DNA of 64,000 nt from positions 3,472,001-3,536,000 of the forward strand of contig NZ_CP022282.1 in NCBI RefSeq assembly GCF_002216065.1, in the 5' to 3' direction. The position numbers and the translations under genes are program-made. Of this stretch, positions 51,748 through 59,075 are shown piece after piece. The DNA comes from Chryseobacterium sp. T16E-39. GTDB lineage: Bacteria; Bacteroidota; Bacteroidia; Flavobacteriales; Weeksellaceae. Below the pieces are notes generated by a model. It had not been told where the DNA came from. It worked only from the letters and a program-made list of their open reading frames with translations, and searched no databases. Positions within the stretch are counted from its first letter, which is position 1. Each line of letters begins with the position of its first letter.

Positions 51748-53853
51748 TTATTCTCTGTTTTTTACCATGATCCAGCTTGAGAATTTGATAGGAGTACTCT
51801 TCTTATCATTCTCATTCCAGGTTACAGAATACCAGTAAGTTCCCGTAGATACTTTTTTGCTTCCATTTGTAGTACCATCCCACTTATATCCATTTGTTTT
51901 ATCAGCTTGGAAGATCTTAGCACCATATCTGTCATAAATGCTTAACACCAAATTTTGCTTGCTGGCTAATGCGGAATAGTCAACCACATCGTTAACACCA
52001 TCATTATTCGGAGTAATAACATTAATTAAATTTGGAACTACAACCGTGATATCGATCGGGTCGCAATCGTATGAGTCTTTTACATAAATATGACTGTCAC
52101 CTCTAGGGATATTGTTGAATACGTTAGAATCTTGCCAGTTAATATTATCTAATGAATATTTATAAGGTGGGGTTCCTCCATTTACTGTTACAGTAATTGT
52201 ACTGGTTGAAATATCGACATTGGTTATTACAGGTTGCTCACTAGGAAACACTGTTACCGTTTGTGTAGTCACACATTCTCCTGTTTTTAATTTAACCGAA
52301 TAAGTGCCTACTGCTACATTGGTTATCGCTTGTGTCGTAGCGCCTGTACTCCATAAATAAGAAGCAAATCCAGGTCCTGCATCTAATGTCGTTGTATCTT
52401 CCATACAGATAATCTTATCCACAAGAACTGTAGATTTAACTGGAGGTAGTACAATTAAAGTAATTTTTGCAACAGTAAAACAATTGTTTGCATTTGATAC
52501 TCTCACATAAACCACTCCATTCGGAGCGATATATGCTACTGCCTGGGCAGGCAAAATTTCATTTGTACCGTTTACAGCATCCGTTGCAGATGGGTAATAT
52601 TTTTTTGTTAACCCTGCTGGATTAGGAGTTACATTAGCAACAGGAAGATTAAATGATGCTGTTGAGGGGTTAGACTCGATAAAGCATGATCTTAAAACGG
52701 CATCCTGTACTACAACAATCGGATGGAAATTAAGTTTAATTTCTGCAATGGCTGTACATCCAAACTGATTTGTTGCTTTTACAAAAGCAGATCCTGCCGG
52801 AGCAATGTAAACGTAAGGGTTCGTAATTTCACTGGTTCCATTGTTGGCATCAGTTAATGAAGGGTAATATTTAAATGTTAATCCAGGAATAGCACCTGCG
52901 CCTACATCAGCTGATGTCAGATCATAAGTCCCTGTTCCTGAGTTATTATTGCTACAGGAAATAAGTGTTCCCGGAGTAAGAACAAATGATTTGTCAAGGA
53001 ATTTTATGGTTCCATATTCTCTACATTGATTTAAGAAGCTGTTTGGACTGTTAGGATCAACATAGGAAATAGCATATGTGTAAGTGTTTGCAACGTTGAT
53101 AGAAGTAGGAGTCGTGATCGCATTGGCATCATCCATAGCATCGGTTGCAGTCTTATAATATTTTACGATAAAATTGCTGTTACCGTTTATTATTTGTGCT
53201 GATAACGTGGAGAAATCAAAAGTCATAGGGTTGCTACATACAGTAATTTCACCATTTTGAGTAGGGCCCGGTTGTAAAAACGGATGGGTTTGATGGATCT
53301 GAGCAGAATTATAATCAAATGGAGTAAGCAGTGAAGCAGTACCGCCGAATGTTAATGAAAAAGGAGCAACATCACTTGAGAAGTTGTTTAGCATTAAATG
53401 ATAAACCTGTCCAGGAAGAACATCAATATATTTTACAAAGCCATCTCCGCCGCCATCTTCCGTAGTATCTACTGAAGTCATATTAAGACCAGTTAGAGGA
53501 GGAGTGACAGATGAGAATAATCCTGCATAAGAGCATCTTAGAGGAGTTTCATTTATGTTAGCGCAACTATGGTTAGGACCATAAAGAGCAAAATCGTAGT
53601 CGATATTAGGAGCTAACGGACCCGTTGGGGTAATAAGAAAAGTCAGCGTCCCTGCCGTTTGTATACTAAATGTTAGCCAGATGGAATTACTTTCACTGGA
53701 TACACAGCCGCTTCCCTCCGCTACATTTCCCGTTCCGTTAGGGGTGAGGGCAATATTAGCGTCATTACATATTGGTATAGCAGTAATACAATCTTGCTGG
53801 GCAAAGATCATTTGGCTGACAAAAAAAAGAAAAATCAGTATATATTTTTTCAT
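51748..53853 (-). CDS. T9SS type-B cargo protein E
   Basis: The ATG at 53853 (MKKYILIFLFFVSQMIFAQQ) is preferred over a TTG three codons earlier; the protein is 701 residues. After the signal peptide the DCITAIPICNDANIAL domain resembles the N-terminus of protein D. A linker, two repeat modules (for example SLTDANNGTSEITNPYVYIA and SATDAVNGTNEILPAQ), an Ig-like unit, a SprB-like repeat and a type-B sorting domain ending KNRE follow. Its C-terminal half groups with A and B (NNIPRGDSHIYVKDSYDCDPI), not with D. It is the first cargo gene of the array in transcription order. Confidence 0.87.
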   Translation of the reverse strand: MKKYILIFLFFVSQMIFAQQDCITAIPICNDANIALTPNGTGNVAEGSGCVSSESNSIWLTFSIQTAGTLTFLITPTGPLAPNIDYDFALYGPNHSCANINETPLRCSYAGLFSSVTPPLTGLNMTSVDTTEDGGGDGFVKYIDVLPGQVYHLMLNNFSSDVAPFSLTFGGTASLLTPFDYNSAQIHQTHPFLQPGPTQNGEITVCSNPMTFDFSTLSAQIINGNSNFIVKYYKTATDAMDDANAITTPTSINVANTYTYAISYVDPNSPNSFLNQCREYGTIKFLDKSFVLTPGTLISCSNNNSGTGTYDLTSADVGAGAIPGLTFKYYPSLTDANNGTSEITNPYVYIAPAGSAFVKATNQFGCTAIAEIKLNFHPIVVVQDAVLRSCFIESNPSTASFNLPVANVTPNPAGLTKKYYPSATDAVNGTNEILPAQAVAYIAPNGVVYVRVSNANNCFTVAKITLIVLPPVKSTVLVDKIICMEDTTTLDAGPGFASYLWSTGATTQAITNVAVGTYSVKLKTGECVTTQTVTVFPSEQPVITNVDISTSTITVTVNGGTPPYKYSLDNINWQDSNVFNNIPRGDSHIYVKDSYDCDPIDITVVVPNLINVITPNNDGVNDVVDYSALASKQNLVLSIYDRYGAKIFQADKTNGYKWDGTTNGSKKVSTGTYWYSVTWNENDKKSTPIKFSSWIMVKNRE

Positions 53854-53888
53854 TTTAATCAATTTTTGAATTTTAATCCGAAGATTAT

Positions 53889-54497
53889 TTATTTAGCTTG
53901 AAGGATCTGTTTTCCCCAGCCAGGAGCCTGACTGTTTGAAGAAGTATAGGCGTCAAAATCTACTAAGGCTCTCTGGTATAGTTTTTCAGCACCAACCTTG
54001 TCACCCTGACGTTTTGCCATTTCAGCTTTAAGGATATTTAATCGTGGATTTCCTGGAGAACTGGCTTCAGCTTTTGAGATATATTCTGAAGCTGTTTTCA
54101 AGTCTTTCTGTGTATCTGAAGAAGCGTTCAATGCTATTCTTTGCAGGTAAATTAATCCTAAAAGGATATCCAGTTCAGCATTGTTCGTTTGAGCGTTCAA
54201 TGCTCCTACTGCGAATTTTCCTGCTAGAGCATTAGATCCTGCAACAGGTTGTCCTCCTGGAGTCTTTAATGCTATGTCACTTTTTAGATATTGGCTGACC
54301 GCTGCATAATAAAAGGCTAATCGCTTTTCTTCAGTTTTAGCAGTTGAGAACTTTTTGAAAAGTGCATCGTATTCAGTTGCTGTTTTGGCAGTATTCAATT
54401 GTAAAACAGACTGTTGTAGTGCTTTTTCTGTAAAGGTCTGGGAGCTTGCCCAAAAGCCTATTGCGAAAAAGCAAAAAATTAATAGAATTTTTTTCAT
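53889..54497 (-). CDS. Secreted TPR-like protein at the head of the cargo array
   Basis: From the ATG at 54497 (MKKILLIFCFFAIGFWASSQ) the protein has 202 residues and a signal peptide. The 15-codon upstream extension lies over the promoter box. The mature part is mostly helical: Ala-rich repeats, LDILLGLIYLQRIALNASSD, then NPRLNILKAEMAKRQGDKVG with AEKLYQRALVDFDAY, resembling two or three TPR units. It is likely periplasmic. It ends 35 bases before cargo gene E, so they may be co-transcribed and it could assist cargo handling. No family was recognised. Confidence 0.65.
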   Translation of the reverse strand: MKKILLIFCFFAIGFWASSQTFTEKALQQSVLQLNTAKTATEYDALFKKFSTAKTEEKRLAFYYAAVSQYLKSDIALKTPGGQPVAGSNALAGKFAVGALNAQTNNAELDILLGLIYLQRIALNASSDTQKDLKTASEYISKAEASSPGNPRLNILKAEMAKRQGDKVGAEKLYQRALVDFDAYTSSNSQAPGWGKQILQAK

Positions 54498-54515
54498 AAG
54501 GGGAAATTTATAGGA

Positions 54516-54523
54516 CAAATATA
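54516..54523 (-). promoter_or_regulatory. Bacteroidota -7 promoter box for the TPR-like gene
   Basis: The minus strand reads TATATTTG, 18 bases before the ATG at 54497, and decides that start. Confidence 0.55.
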
Positions 54524-54585
54524 AAAAATTATTAACCTTCAATTAAAGTTTTTAAGATTTATTTAATAGAACGGTAAATATGTGT

Positions 54586-55821
54586 TTAATATTGCATTTT
54601 CCTCAACTTAGGATTTGTACTTCCTACAATAAGTGCAATAAGTACCGTCATGCTTCCTCCAAATATGACGGAACGTACGACTCCAAGAAGCTTTGCGGAT
54701 AATCCGCTTTCAAATTGTCCCATTTCATTACTTGACATAATAAATATTGAATTTACACTTAATACACGTCCCCTTATGTGATCAGGTGTTTTCAATTGAA
54801 CTATCGTGCCGCGGATCACCACGGAAATTCCATCCAACATGCCACTTAGAACTAGAAATATAAATGATAGCCAGTAAATATTAGATAATCCGAACCCTAT
54901 GATACAAAGCCCGAATCCCGTAACAACTCCAAGTAATATTTTTCCCTGGTTTTTTCTTAGTGGAATAAGTGATAAAATGGTAATAATACACATGGCTCCA
55001 ATATCTGAAGCTGCGTTTAATAATCCAAAGCCTTCGGCACCAACCTTTAATATATCAGTTGCATATACCGGAATCATTGCGACAGCACCTCCAAAAAGAA
55101 CAGCAAACATGTCTAAGCAAAGTGCACCTAAAATTTCCTTAGTCTTGAATATATAAGAAATTCCTTCCCGCATGCTTTCTACAACATTAATATTTTCTTT
55201 TTTATATTCTGAGTATTGTTTTTTTAGCTGCCAGAAAAATAGAGATGCGGTAAAAATGAGTGCTATGATAACAATTAATGTCCATTTTACACCAAAAAAG
55301 CCAATAAGAAAGCCTCCTACTGCATGACCACAAACGGAAGAAATCAAAAAAGTTGCCTGATTAAGAGTCACAGCATTGGGTAAATTTTCTTTTTTTACAA
55401 TTTTTGGAATCATGGAAGGAACGATCGGCCCTATGAAAGCTCTCGCTATTCCGGTAAAAAAAATCACACTATAAATAAAATAGGTGATCTGGTGTCCTGT
55501 GAAATGCATTTCAACATTAAAAAAAGCGGGAATAAGTAAAAGGCCTATGAGAAAAATATAAGCATAATTACAGATCAGTAAAAGCTTCTTTTTTTCGTTC
55601 GTGTCAATTACATGTCCTGCATATAATGCACAGCTAACAGCCGGGATAACTTCTGACAGACCTATCAGTCCTATTGAGAATGGATCTTTTGTTAATTGGT
55701 ACACCCACCATCCTAATAATGTAGCGAGCATTCTGAAGGCTAAAACAATGAAAAATCTTCCTGTAAGTAGATTTCTGAATTCAATATTTTCTAGAGTTTT
55801 TAACGGGGTAAAGGAAATCAT
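54586..55821 (-). CDS. MFS transporter, EntS-like
   Basis: Starting at the ATG at 55821 (MISFTPLKTLENIEFRNLL), the protein has 411 residues and about eleven to twelve membrane spans. The pattern with FRNLLTGRFFIVLAFRMLATLLGWWVY at the start and a GMLDGISVVIRGTIVQLKTP-like loop, followed by RGRVLSVNSIFI, is that of the EntS-type major facilitator group. That group includes enterobactin and other small-molecule exporters. The substrate is unknown and no siderophore biosynthesis genes are near. A terminator-promoter overlap lies immediately upstream. Confidence 0.82.
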   Translation of the reverse strand: MISFTPLKTLENIEFRNLLTGRFFIVLAFRMLATLLGWWVYQLTKDPFSIGLIGLSEVIPAVSCALYAGHVIDTNEKKKLLLICNYAYIFLIGLLLIPAFFNVEMHFTGHQITYFIYSVIFFTGIARAFIGPIVPSMIPKIVKKENLPNAVTLNQATFLISSVCGHAVGGFLIGFFGVKWTLIVIIALIFTASLFFWQLKKQYSEYKKENINVVESMREGISYIFKTKEILGALCLDMFAVLFGGAVAMIPVYATDILKVGAEGFGLLNAASDIGAMCIITILSLIPLRKNQGKILLGVVTGFGLCIIGFGLSNIYWLSFIFLVLSGMLDGISVVIRGTIVQLKTPDHIRGRVLSVNSIFIMSSNEMGQFESGLSAKLLGVVRSVIFGGSMTVLIALIVGSTNPKLRKMQY

Positions 55822-55824
55822 ACG

Positions 55825-55832
55825 CAAAAATA
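55825..55832 (-). promoter_or_regulatory. Bacteroidota -7 box for the MFS gene, inside a terminator T tract
   Basis: The minus strand reads TATTTTTG. Its T run is the U tract of the hairpin at 55829-55858. It lies 3 bases before the ATG. Confidence 0.55.
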
Positions 55833-55858
55833 GCTCTAAATATTTATTTAGAGCTATT
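55825..55858 (-). terminator. Terminator of the 120-residue lipoprotein gene
   Basis: AATAGCTCTAAAT and ATTTAGAGCTATT form a perfect 13-bp stem with loop ATTT, followed on the minus strand by TTTTTG. Confidence 0.85.
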
Positions 55859-55913
55859 AAGGAGTTGATTTTTCAAATGATAAATCAAATGTATTTTGAA
55901 AGATAAAATCTAT

Positions 55914-56276
55914 TTAGTCTGCTCTCGAAGCACTCACTACGATTGCCGCAGCTGCTGCAGCTCCTATGATAACAGCACCTCCGGTTACTCTTGCCCTTGA
56001 TCTGTCTTTAACGGCTGCAATATTTGCTTTAGGGATAATTACCTCTGTACTGTCTTTTTTTCCTACTGTTCCTACAATATTGTCTCCCTGGATATTACGG
56101 AACAGCATTTTTTGTTTTTTAGAACCGTCTTTCATTGTGACAATATATATTCTTCCAGCTTCCAGATTAGAATAGTTATTTTTTGAAACATCTTCACTGT
56201 ATTTTGTGGTGGCACATGAAGAGATGAAAAATAAAGATGTCAGTAAAGATGATTTTAAAAGTACAGATGCTTTCAT
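55914..56276 (-). CDS. Small lipoprotein with C-terminal hydrophobic segment
   Basis: This 120-residue protein has a lipoprotein signal (lipobox ISSC, Cys about 21). A compact beta-rich domain follows (EAGRIYIVTMKDGSKKQKMLF, then VIIPKANIAAVKDRS). It ends with an Ala/Gly/Val-rich hydrophobic segment (GGAVIIGAAAAAAIVVSAS) and RAD. The middle resembles small beta domains that recognise or transmit envelope signals, but no family was identified. A -7 box lies 18 bases upstream and a hairpin terminator downstream, so it is monocistronic. Confidence 0.65.
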   Translation of the reverse strand: MKASVLLKSSLLTSLFFISSCATTKYSEDVSKNNYSNLEAGRIYIVTMKDGSKKQKMLFRNIQGDNIVGTVGKKDSTEVIIPKANIAAVKDRSRARVTGGAVIIGAAAAAAIVVSASRAD

Positions 56277-56294
56277 TATTTTTATTTAGTTTTT

Positions 56295-56302
56295 CAAATT
56301 TA
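56295..56302 (-). promoter_or_regulatory. Bacteroidota -7 promoter box for the small lipoprotein
   Basis: The minus strand reads TAAATTTG, 18 bases before the ATG. Confidence 0.55.
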
Positions 56303-56345
56303 TAATTTTTTTTGAATATTTGTTTTTGGAATTAAAAAAAAGTGA

Positions 56346-57845
56346 TTAAAATTTATAGATTTCCAATAAATCGGCAATTTTTCTGTCGTTTGCTAATCTG
56401 GGAATCTTATTTTGACCACCAAGCTTACCCTGAGATTTTGCATATTCCTGAAATGCATTTTTTTTCAGTAAGCTGATATGGAGTTTTTGCAGGATATTCC
56501 CTGAAATAAGATCGTCGTAATAAGTGTTGCGTTTTCTCAATTGGTTGTCCAGTTCATCCCTGAAAGACTGTAAATTGGCAGGTTCTTTTTCAAACTCAAT
56601 GAGCCACTCGTGATAAGGGAGTCCTTCTACGGGGTTTACCTGTGGTGCAAGATGGAATTCAGTGATTTGGGCAGGATGTTTTTCCACGGTAGCTTTCATC
56701 GCTTCTTCCACTTCGAAAGCGATAACATGTTCTCCAAAAGCAGATGTAAAATGTTTGGTTCTGCCACTTACCAAAATACGATGAGGTTTTTTATCTATGA
56801 ATCGCACGACATCGCCAATCGAATAGGCCCATAATCCCGAGTTAGTTGTTAATATCAAGGCGTAATCCTTATTAAGTTCGACGTCTTTTAAAGTTAATCT
56901 TCTTGCGCCTGGTTTTCCATATTCTTCCAGAGGAACAAACTCATAAAAAATACCGTGATTGGTTAAAAGAAGAAGACCCTCTTTGGTATAGTCATCCTGA
57001 AATGCAAAAAATCCTTCAGAGGCAGGAAAGGTTTGAATAATGTCAACGCTTCCTCCCAAAAGGTCCTCCATTTTTTCTCGGTATGGTTCATAGTTTACTC
57101 CGCCGGTAACAATAAGTTGAAGATTTGGAAAGAGTTCTTTAATCTTTTTACCACTTCTTTCAGTGAGCTTTTCAAAATACATGATCAACCAGGGTGGAAT
57201 TCCTGAAATAAGTGTCATGTTTTCTTTTTCCGTTTCTTTTACGATTTTATCAACCTTAGTTTCCCAATCCTCTATGATATTGGTTTCCCAACTTGGAAGA
57301 CGGTTCTTCTGGAGGTAATTAGGGATGTGATGTGCGACAATCCCTGAAAGACGTCCTGTTTTTATTCCATACACTTCTTCGAGTACTGGGCTTCCTTGCA
57401 GGAAAATCATTTTTCCTTTAACAAAATCAGCATTTCCCTTTTGGGATATATAATGAAACAAAGCACTTTGGGCTCCTGCAATCTGATAAGGCATACCTTC
57501 TTTTGAGATAGGGATATATTTTGATCCTGAAGTTGTCCCGGAAGTTTTGGCAAAATATTCGGGTGTTTCTGTCCAAAGAATGTTGGCTTGCCCTTTTTTT
57601 ATTCTTTCAATATAAGGTTTCAGCTCCTCATAGTCTGCAATAGGAACGTTTTCCTGAAAATCCTTTATAGAATGAATATTTTCAAATTGATGCTCTCTCC
57701 CAAAAAGCGTTTTTTTTGCGGTATCAATTAAGGATAAAAGTAATTTCTCCTGATCCTTCTCCGGGTTTTTCTTAAATTCTTCGGCTTTTTGGACATGCTT
57801 TTTTGCCCAGGCCAGTGCAATATTTTTCTTGAGAAAGCTTAACAT
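56346..57845 (-). CDS. GH3 family acyl-adenylate-forming protein
   Basis: This 499-residue cytosolic protein belongs to the GH3 branch of the ANL adenylating superfamily. The ATP-binding segment YFAKTSGTTSGSKYIP lies near residues 102-117. Later signatures are LIVTGGVNYEPYREKM, ASEGFFAFQDD, YEFVPLEEYGKPG, YALILTTNSGLWAYSIGDVVRF and a C-terminal ILVSGRTKHFTSAFGEHV. Plant GH3 enzymes join amino acids to jasmonate or auxin; the substrates of bacterial homologs are mostly unknown. It has its own -7 box 4 bases upstream. Confidence 0.88.
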   Translation of the reverse strand: MLSFLKKNIALAWAKKHVQKAEEFKKNPEKDQEKLLLSLIDTAKKTLFGREHQFENIHSIKDFQENVPIADYEELKPYIERIKKGQANILWTETPEYFAKTSGTTSGSKYIPISKEGMPYQIAGAQSALFHYISQKGNADFVKGKMIFLQGSPVLEEVYGIKTGRLSGIVAHHIPNYLQKNRLPSWETNIIEDWETKVDKIVKETEKENMTLISGIPPWLIMYFEKLTERSGKKIKELFPNLQLIVTGGVNYEPYREKMEDLLGGSVDIIQTFPASEGFFAFQDDYTKEGLLLLTNHGIFYEFVPLEEYGKPGARRLTLKDVELNKDYALILTTNSGLWAYSIGDVVRFIDKKPHRILVSGRTKHFTSAFGEHVIAFEVEEAMKATVEKHPAQITEFHLAPQVNPVEGLPYHEWLIEFEKEPANLQSFRDELDNQLRKRNTYYDDLISGNILQKLHISLLKKNAFQEYAKSQGKLGGQNKIPRLANDRKIADLLEIYKF

Positions 57846-57849
57846 GGTT

Positions 57850-57857
57850 CAAATTTA
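57850..57857 (-). promoter_or_regulatory. Bacteroidota -7 promoter box for the GH3 gene
   Basis: The minus strand reads TAAATTTG, 4 bases before the ATG. Confidence 0.55.
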
Positions 57858-57902
57858 TAAATAACTAAAGAATCTAAGCGCATTTTTGTAAAATATGCAA
57901 TA

Positions 57903-57930
57903 AAAAAAACCGATGATGAGTTCATCGGTT
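57903..57930 (-). terminator. Terminator of the Lys-rich small protein gene
   Basis: AACCGATGA and TCATCGGTT pair perfectly around a 5-base loop, followed by a T run on the minus strand. Confidence 0.82.
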
Positions 57931-57971
57931 CTTCGAAATTTGATTATGAAAATAACAACTATAAGTTGATT

Positions 57972-58244
57972 TTACTTATTGGCTTTGTACCTTTTATCAG
58001 GTGTGCCATCTTTTTTTAAATGTTTATTTGCCTTATACCTTTTGTCTGGAGTTCCGTCTTTCTTCATTTTCATTCCGTCAGAAGAGGTAGAAGCAGTCGC
58101 TGGCTTAGCCATTTTAGCTTCTGTGGTCTTCATTGTCTTTGGAGCTTGTTGAGTGGTTTTAGTGGCAGTTGCCGGAGCCGTTTGCTGAGCGGTAGCAAGG
58201 CCTAGTCCTAAGACTAATGACATTGCAGTTAATAATTTTTTCAT
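57972..58244 (-). CDS. Small secreted Lys-rich repeat protein
   Basis: Starting at MKKLLTAMSLVLGLGLATAQQ (90 residues), it has a signal peptide with cleavage near residue 20. An Ala/Thr/Gln/Lys-rich low-complexity stretch follows. The C-terminus carries two copies of a KKDGTPDKRYKANK unit separated by HL. The mature protein is very basic. Proteins with this DGTPDxRYKxNK unit are common in Chryseobacterium, but I know no function. A 14-codon upstream extension is open but lacks signal character. A good terminator follows. Confidence 0.72.
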   Translation of the reverse strand: MKKLLTAMSLVLGLGLATAQQTAPATATKTTQQAPKTMKTTEAKMAKPATASTSSDGMKMKKDGTPDKRYKANKHLKKDGTPDKRYKANK

Positions 58245-58373
58245 AGAGATTATATTATTTTGTTTTTGTTGAGTAAAGGTATGCAAAAAGCGGGCTGAAA
58301 ATTCTAGCGTTGTGAAACTTAACTAAAGTTTATTACAGATTAAAAAAAGATTAAAGTAGCTCGTGATACAAAG

Positions 58374-58410
58374 AAAAAAACCTGTTTCTGAAATGTCAGA
58401 AACAGGTTTT
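58374..58410 (-). terminator. Terminator of the 131-residue lipoprotein gene
   Basis: CCTGTTTCTGA and TCAGAAACAGG pair perfectly around AATG, flanked by A and T runs. Confidence 0.9.
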
Positions 58411-58429
58411 GTTAAAAAAATAATTTTAA

Positions 58430-58825
58430 TTATCGTGTACAATTGGCAGTCCACGTTTTACCATCTTTGATATACAGGATTTTTAATTCGTTATTGTCTA
58501 TTCTTATATAAGATGTAGCGGTTGAACCTATCATCACTAAAGTATTATCCCCCTTTTTTTCAAACTCAATTCCATTAAGGTTGGGAATGCCGTTCGAAAA
58601 GCCAAAATTATATTTTGTACCGCTTGCGATCTTGGTAACGAATACGCTTCCGTCATTTGTACTTGTATTCGTGGAACCACCATCATTATAAGAAACGCTT
58701 CCACGATACGTACCCGCGAAGAAGTCATTATTCGCTGGATCATCATCCCTGCTGCATGATGATATTGTAATAGCTGTACAAAATATCAACATGAAAATTC
58801 CTAAAACTTTAATTGCTTTTTTCAT
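58430..58825 (-). CDS. Hypothetical lipoprotein
   Basis: This 131-residue protein has a lipoprotein signal (MKKAIKVLGIFMLIFCTAIT then SSCSRDDDP; Cys 24). Acidic residues directly after the lipobox, as here (SRDDD), resemble the lipoprotein export signal that sends Bacteroidota lipoproteins to the cell surface. The rest is a small beta-rich domain beginning FFAGTYRGSVSYNDGG and ending WTANCTR. It has no recognised family. It is monocistronic with a strong terminator; no promoter match was found. Confidence 0.7.
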   Translation of the reverse strand: MKKAIKVLGIFMLIFCTAITISSCSRDDDPANNDFFAGTYRGSVSYNDGGSTNTSTNDGSVFVTKIASGTKYNFGFSNGIPNLNGIEFEKKGDNTLVMIGSTATSYIRIDNNELKILYIKDGKTWTANCTR

Positions 58826-59075
58826 AATACTACTTTTAGGTGTTTGTTGTCAATGAATTTTCAAACACTGTGCCATGAGGTAAAAAAGGGCTTTTTTTAA
58901 CTTTTTATTAAAAAAATTGGCAAAAAGTTATTATATGAATTATTATTGGTTATTTATTTTAATTATTAAATAATTCGCAATTTTATTCAATTGGAAAAAA
59001 TATGGTTACCTTTACATATTGAACGGTTTCGGATAATTCCCGAAATCGATTTTGTCGTTTATACCGTTATTAATT

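Noticed and set aside
40343..53853. Repeated sequences in the cargo cluster as a CRISPR array or insertion sequences
   Set aside because: The repeats are long, coding, in frame and part of protein domains. No short regularly spaced repeats, cas genes or transposases are present.
55914..56276. Small lipoprotein as an exosortase F substrate because of its C-terminal hydrophobic stretch
   Set aside because: It has a lipobox, the last residues RAD are not a basic cluster, and no conserved motif precedes the hydrophobic stretch. It is not linked to xrtF.
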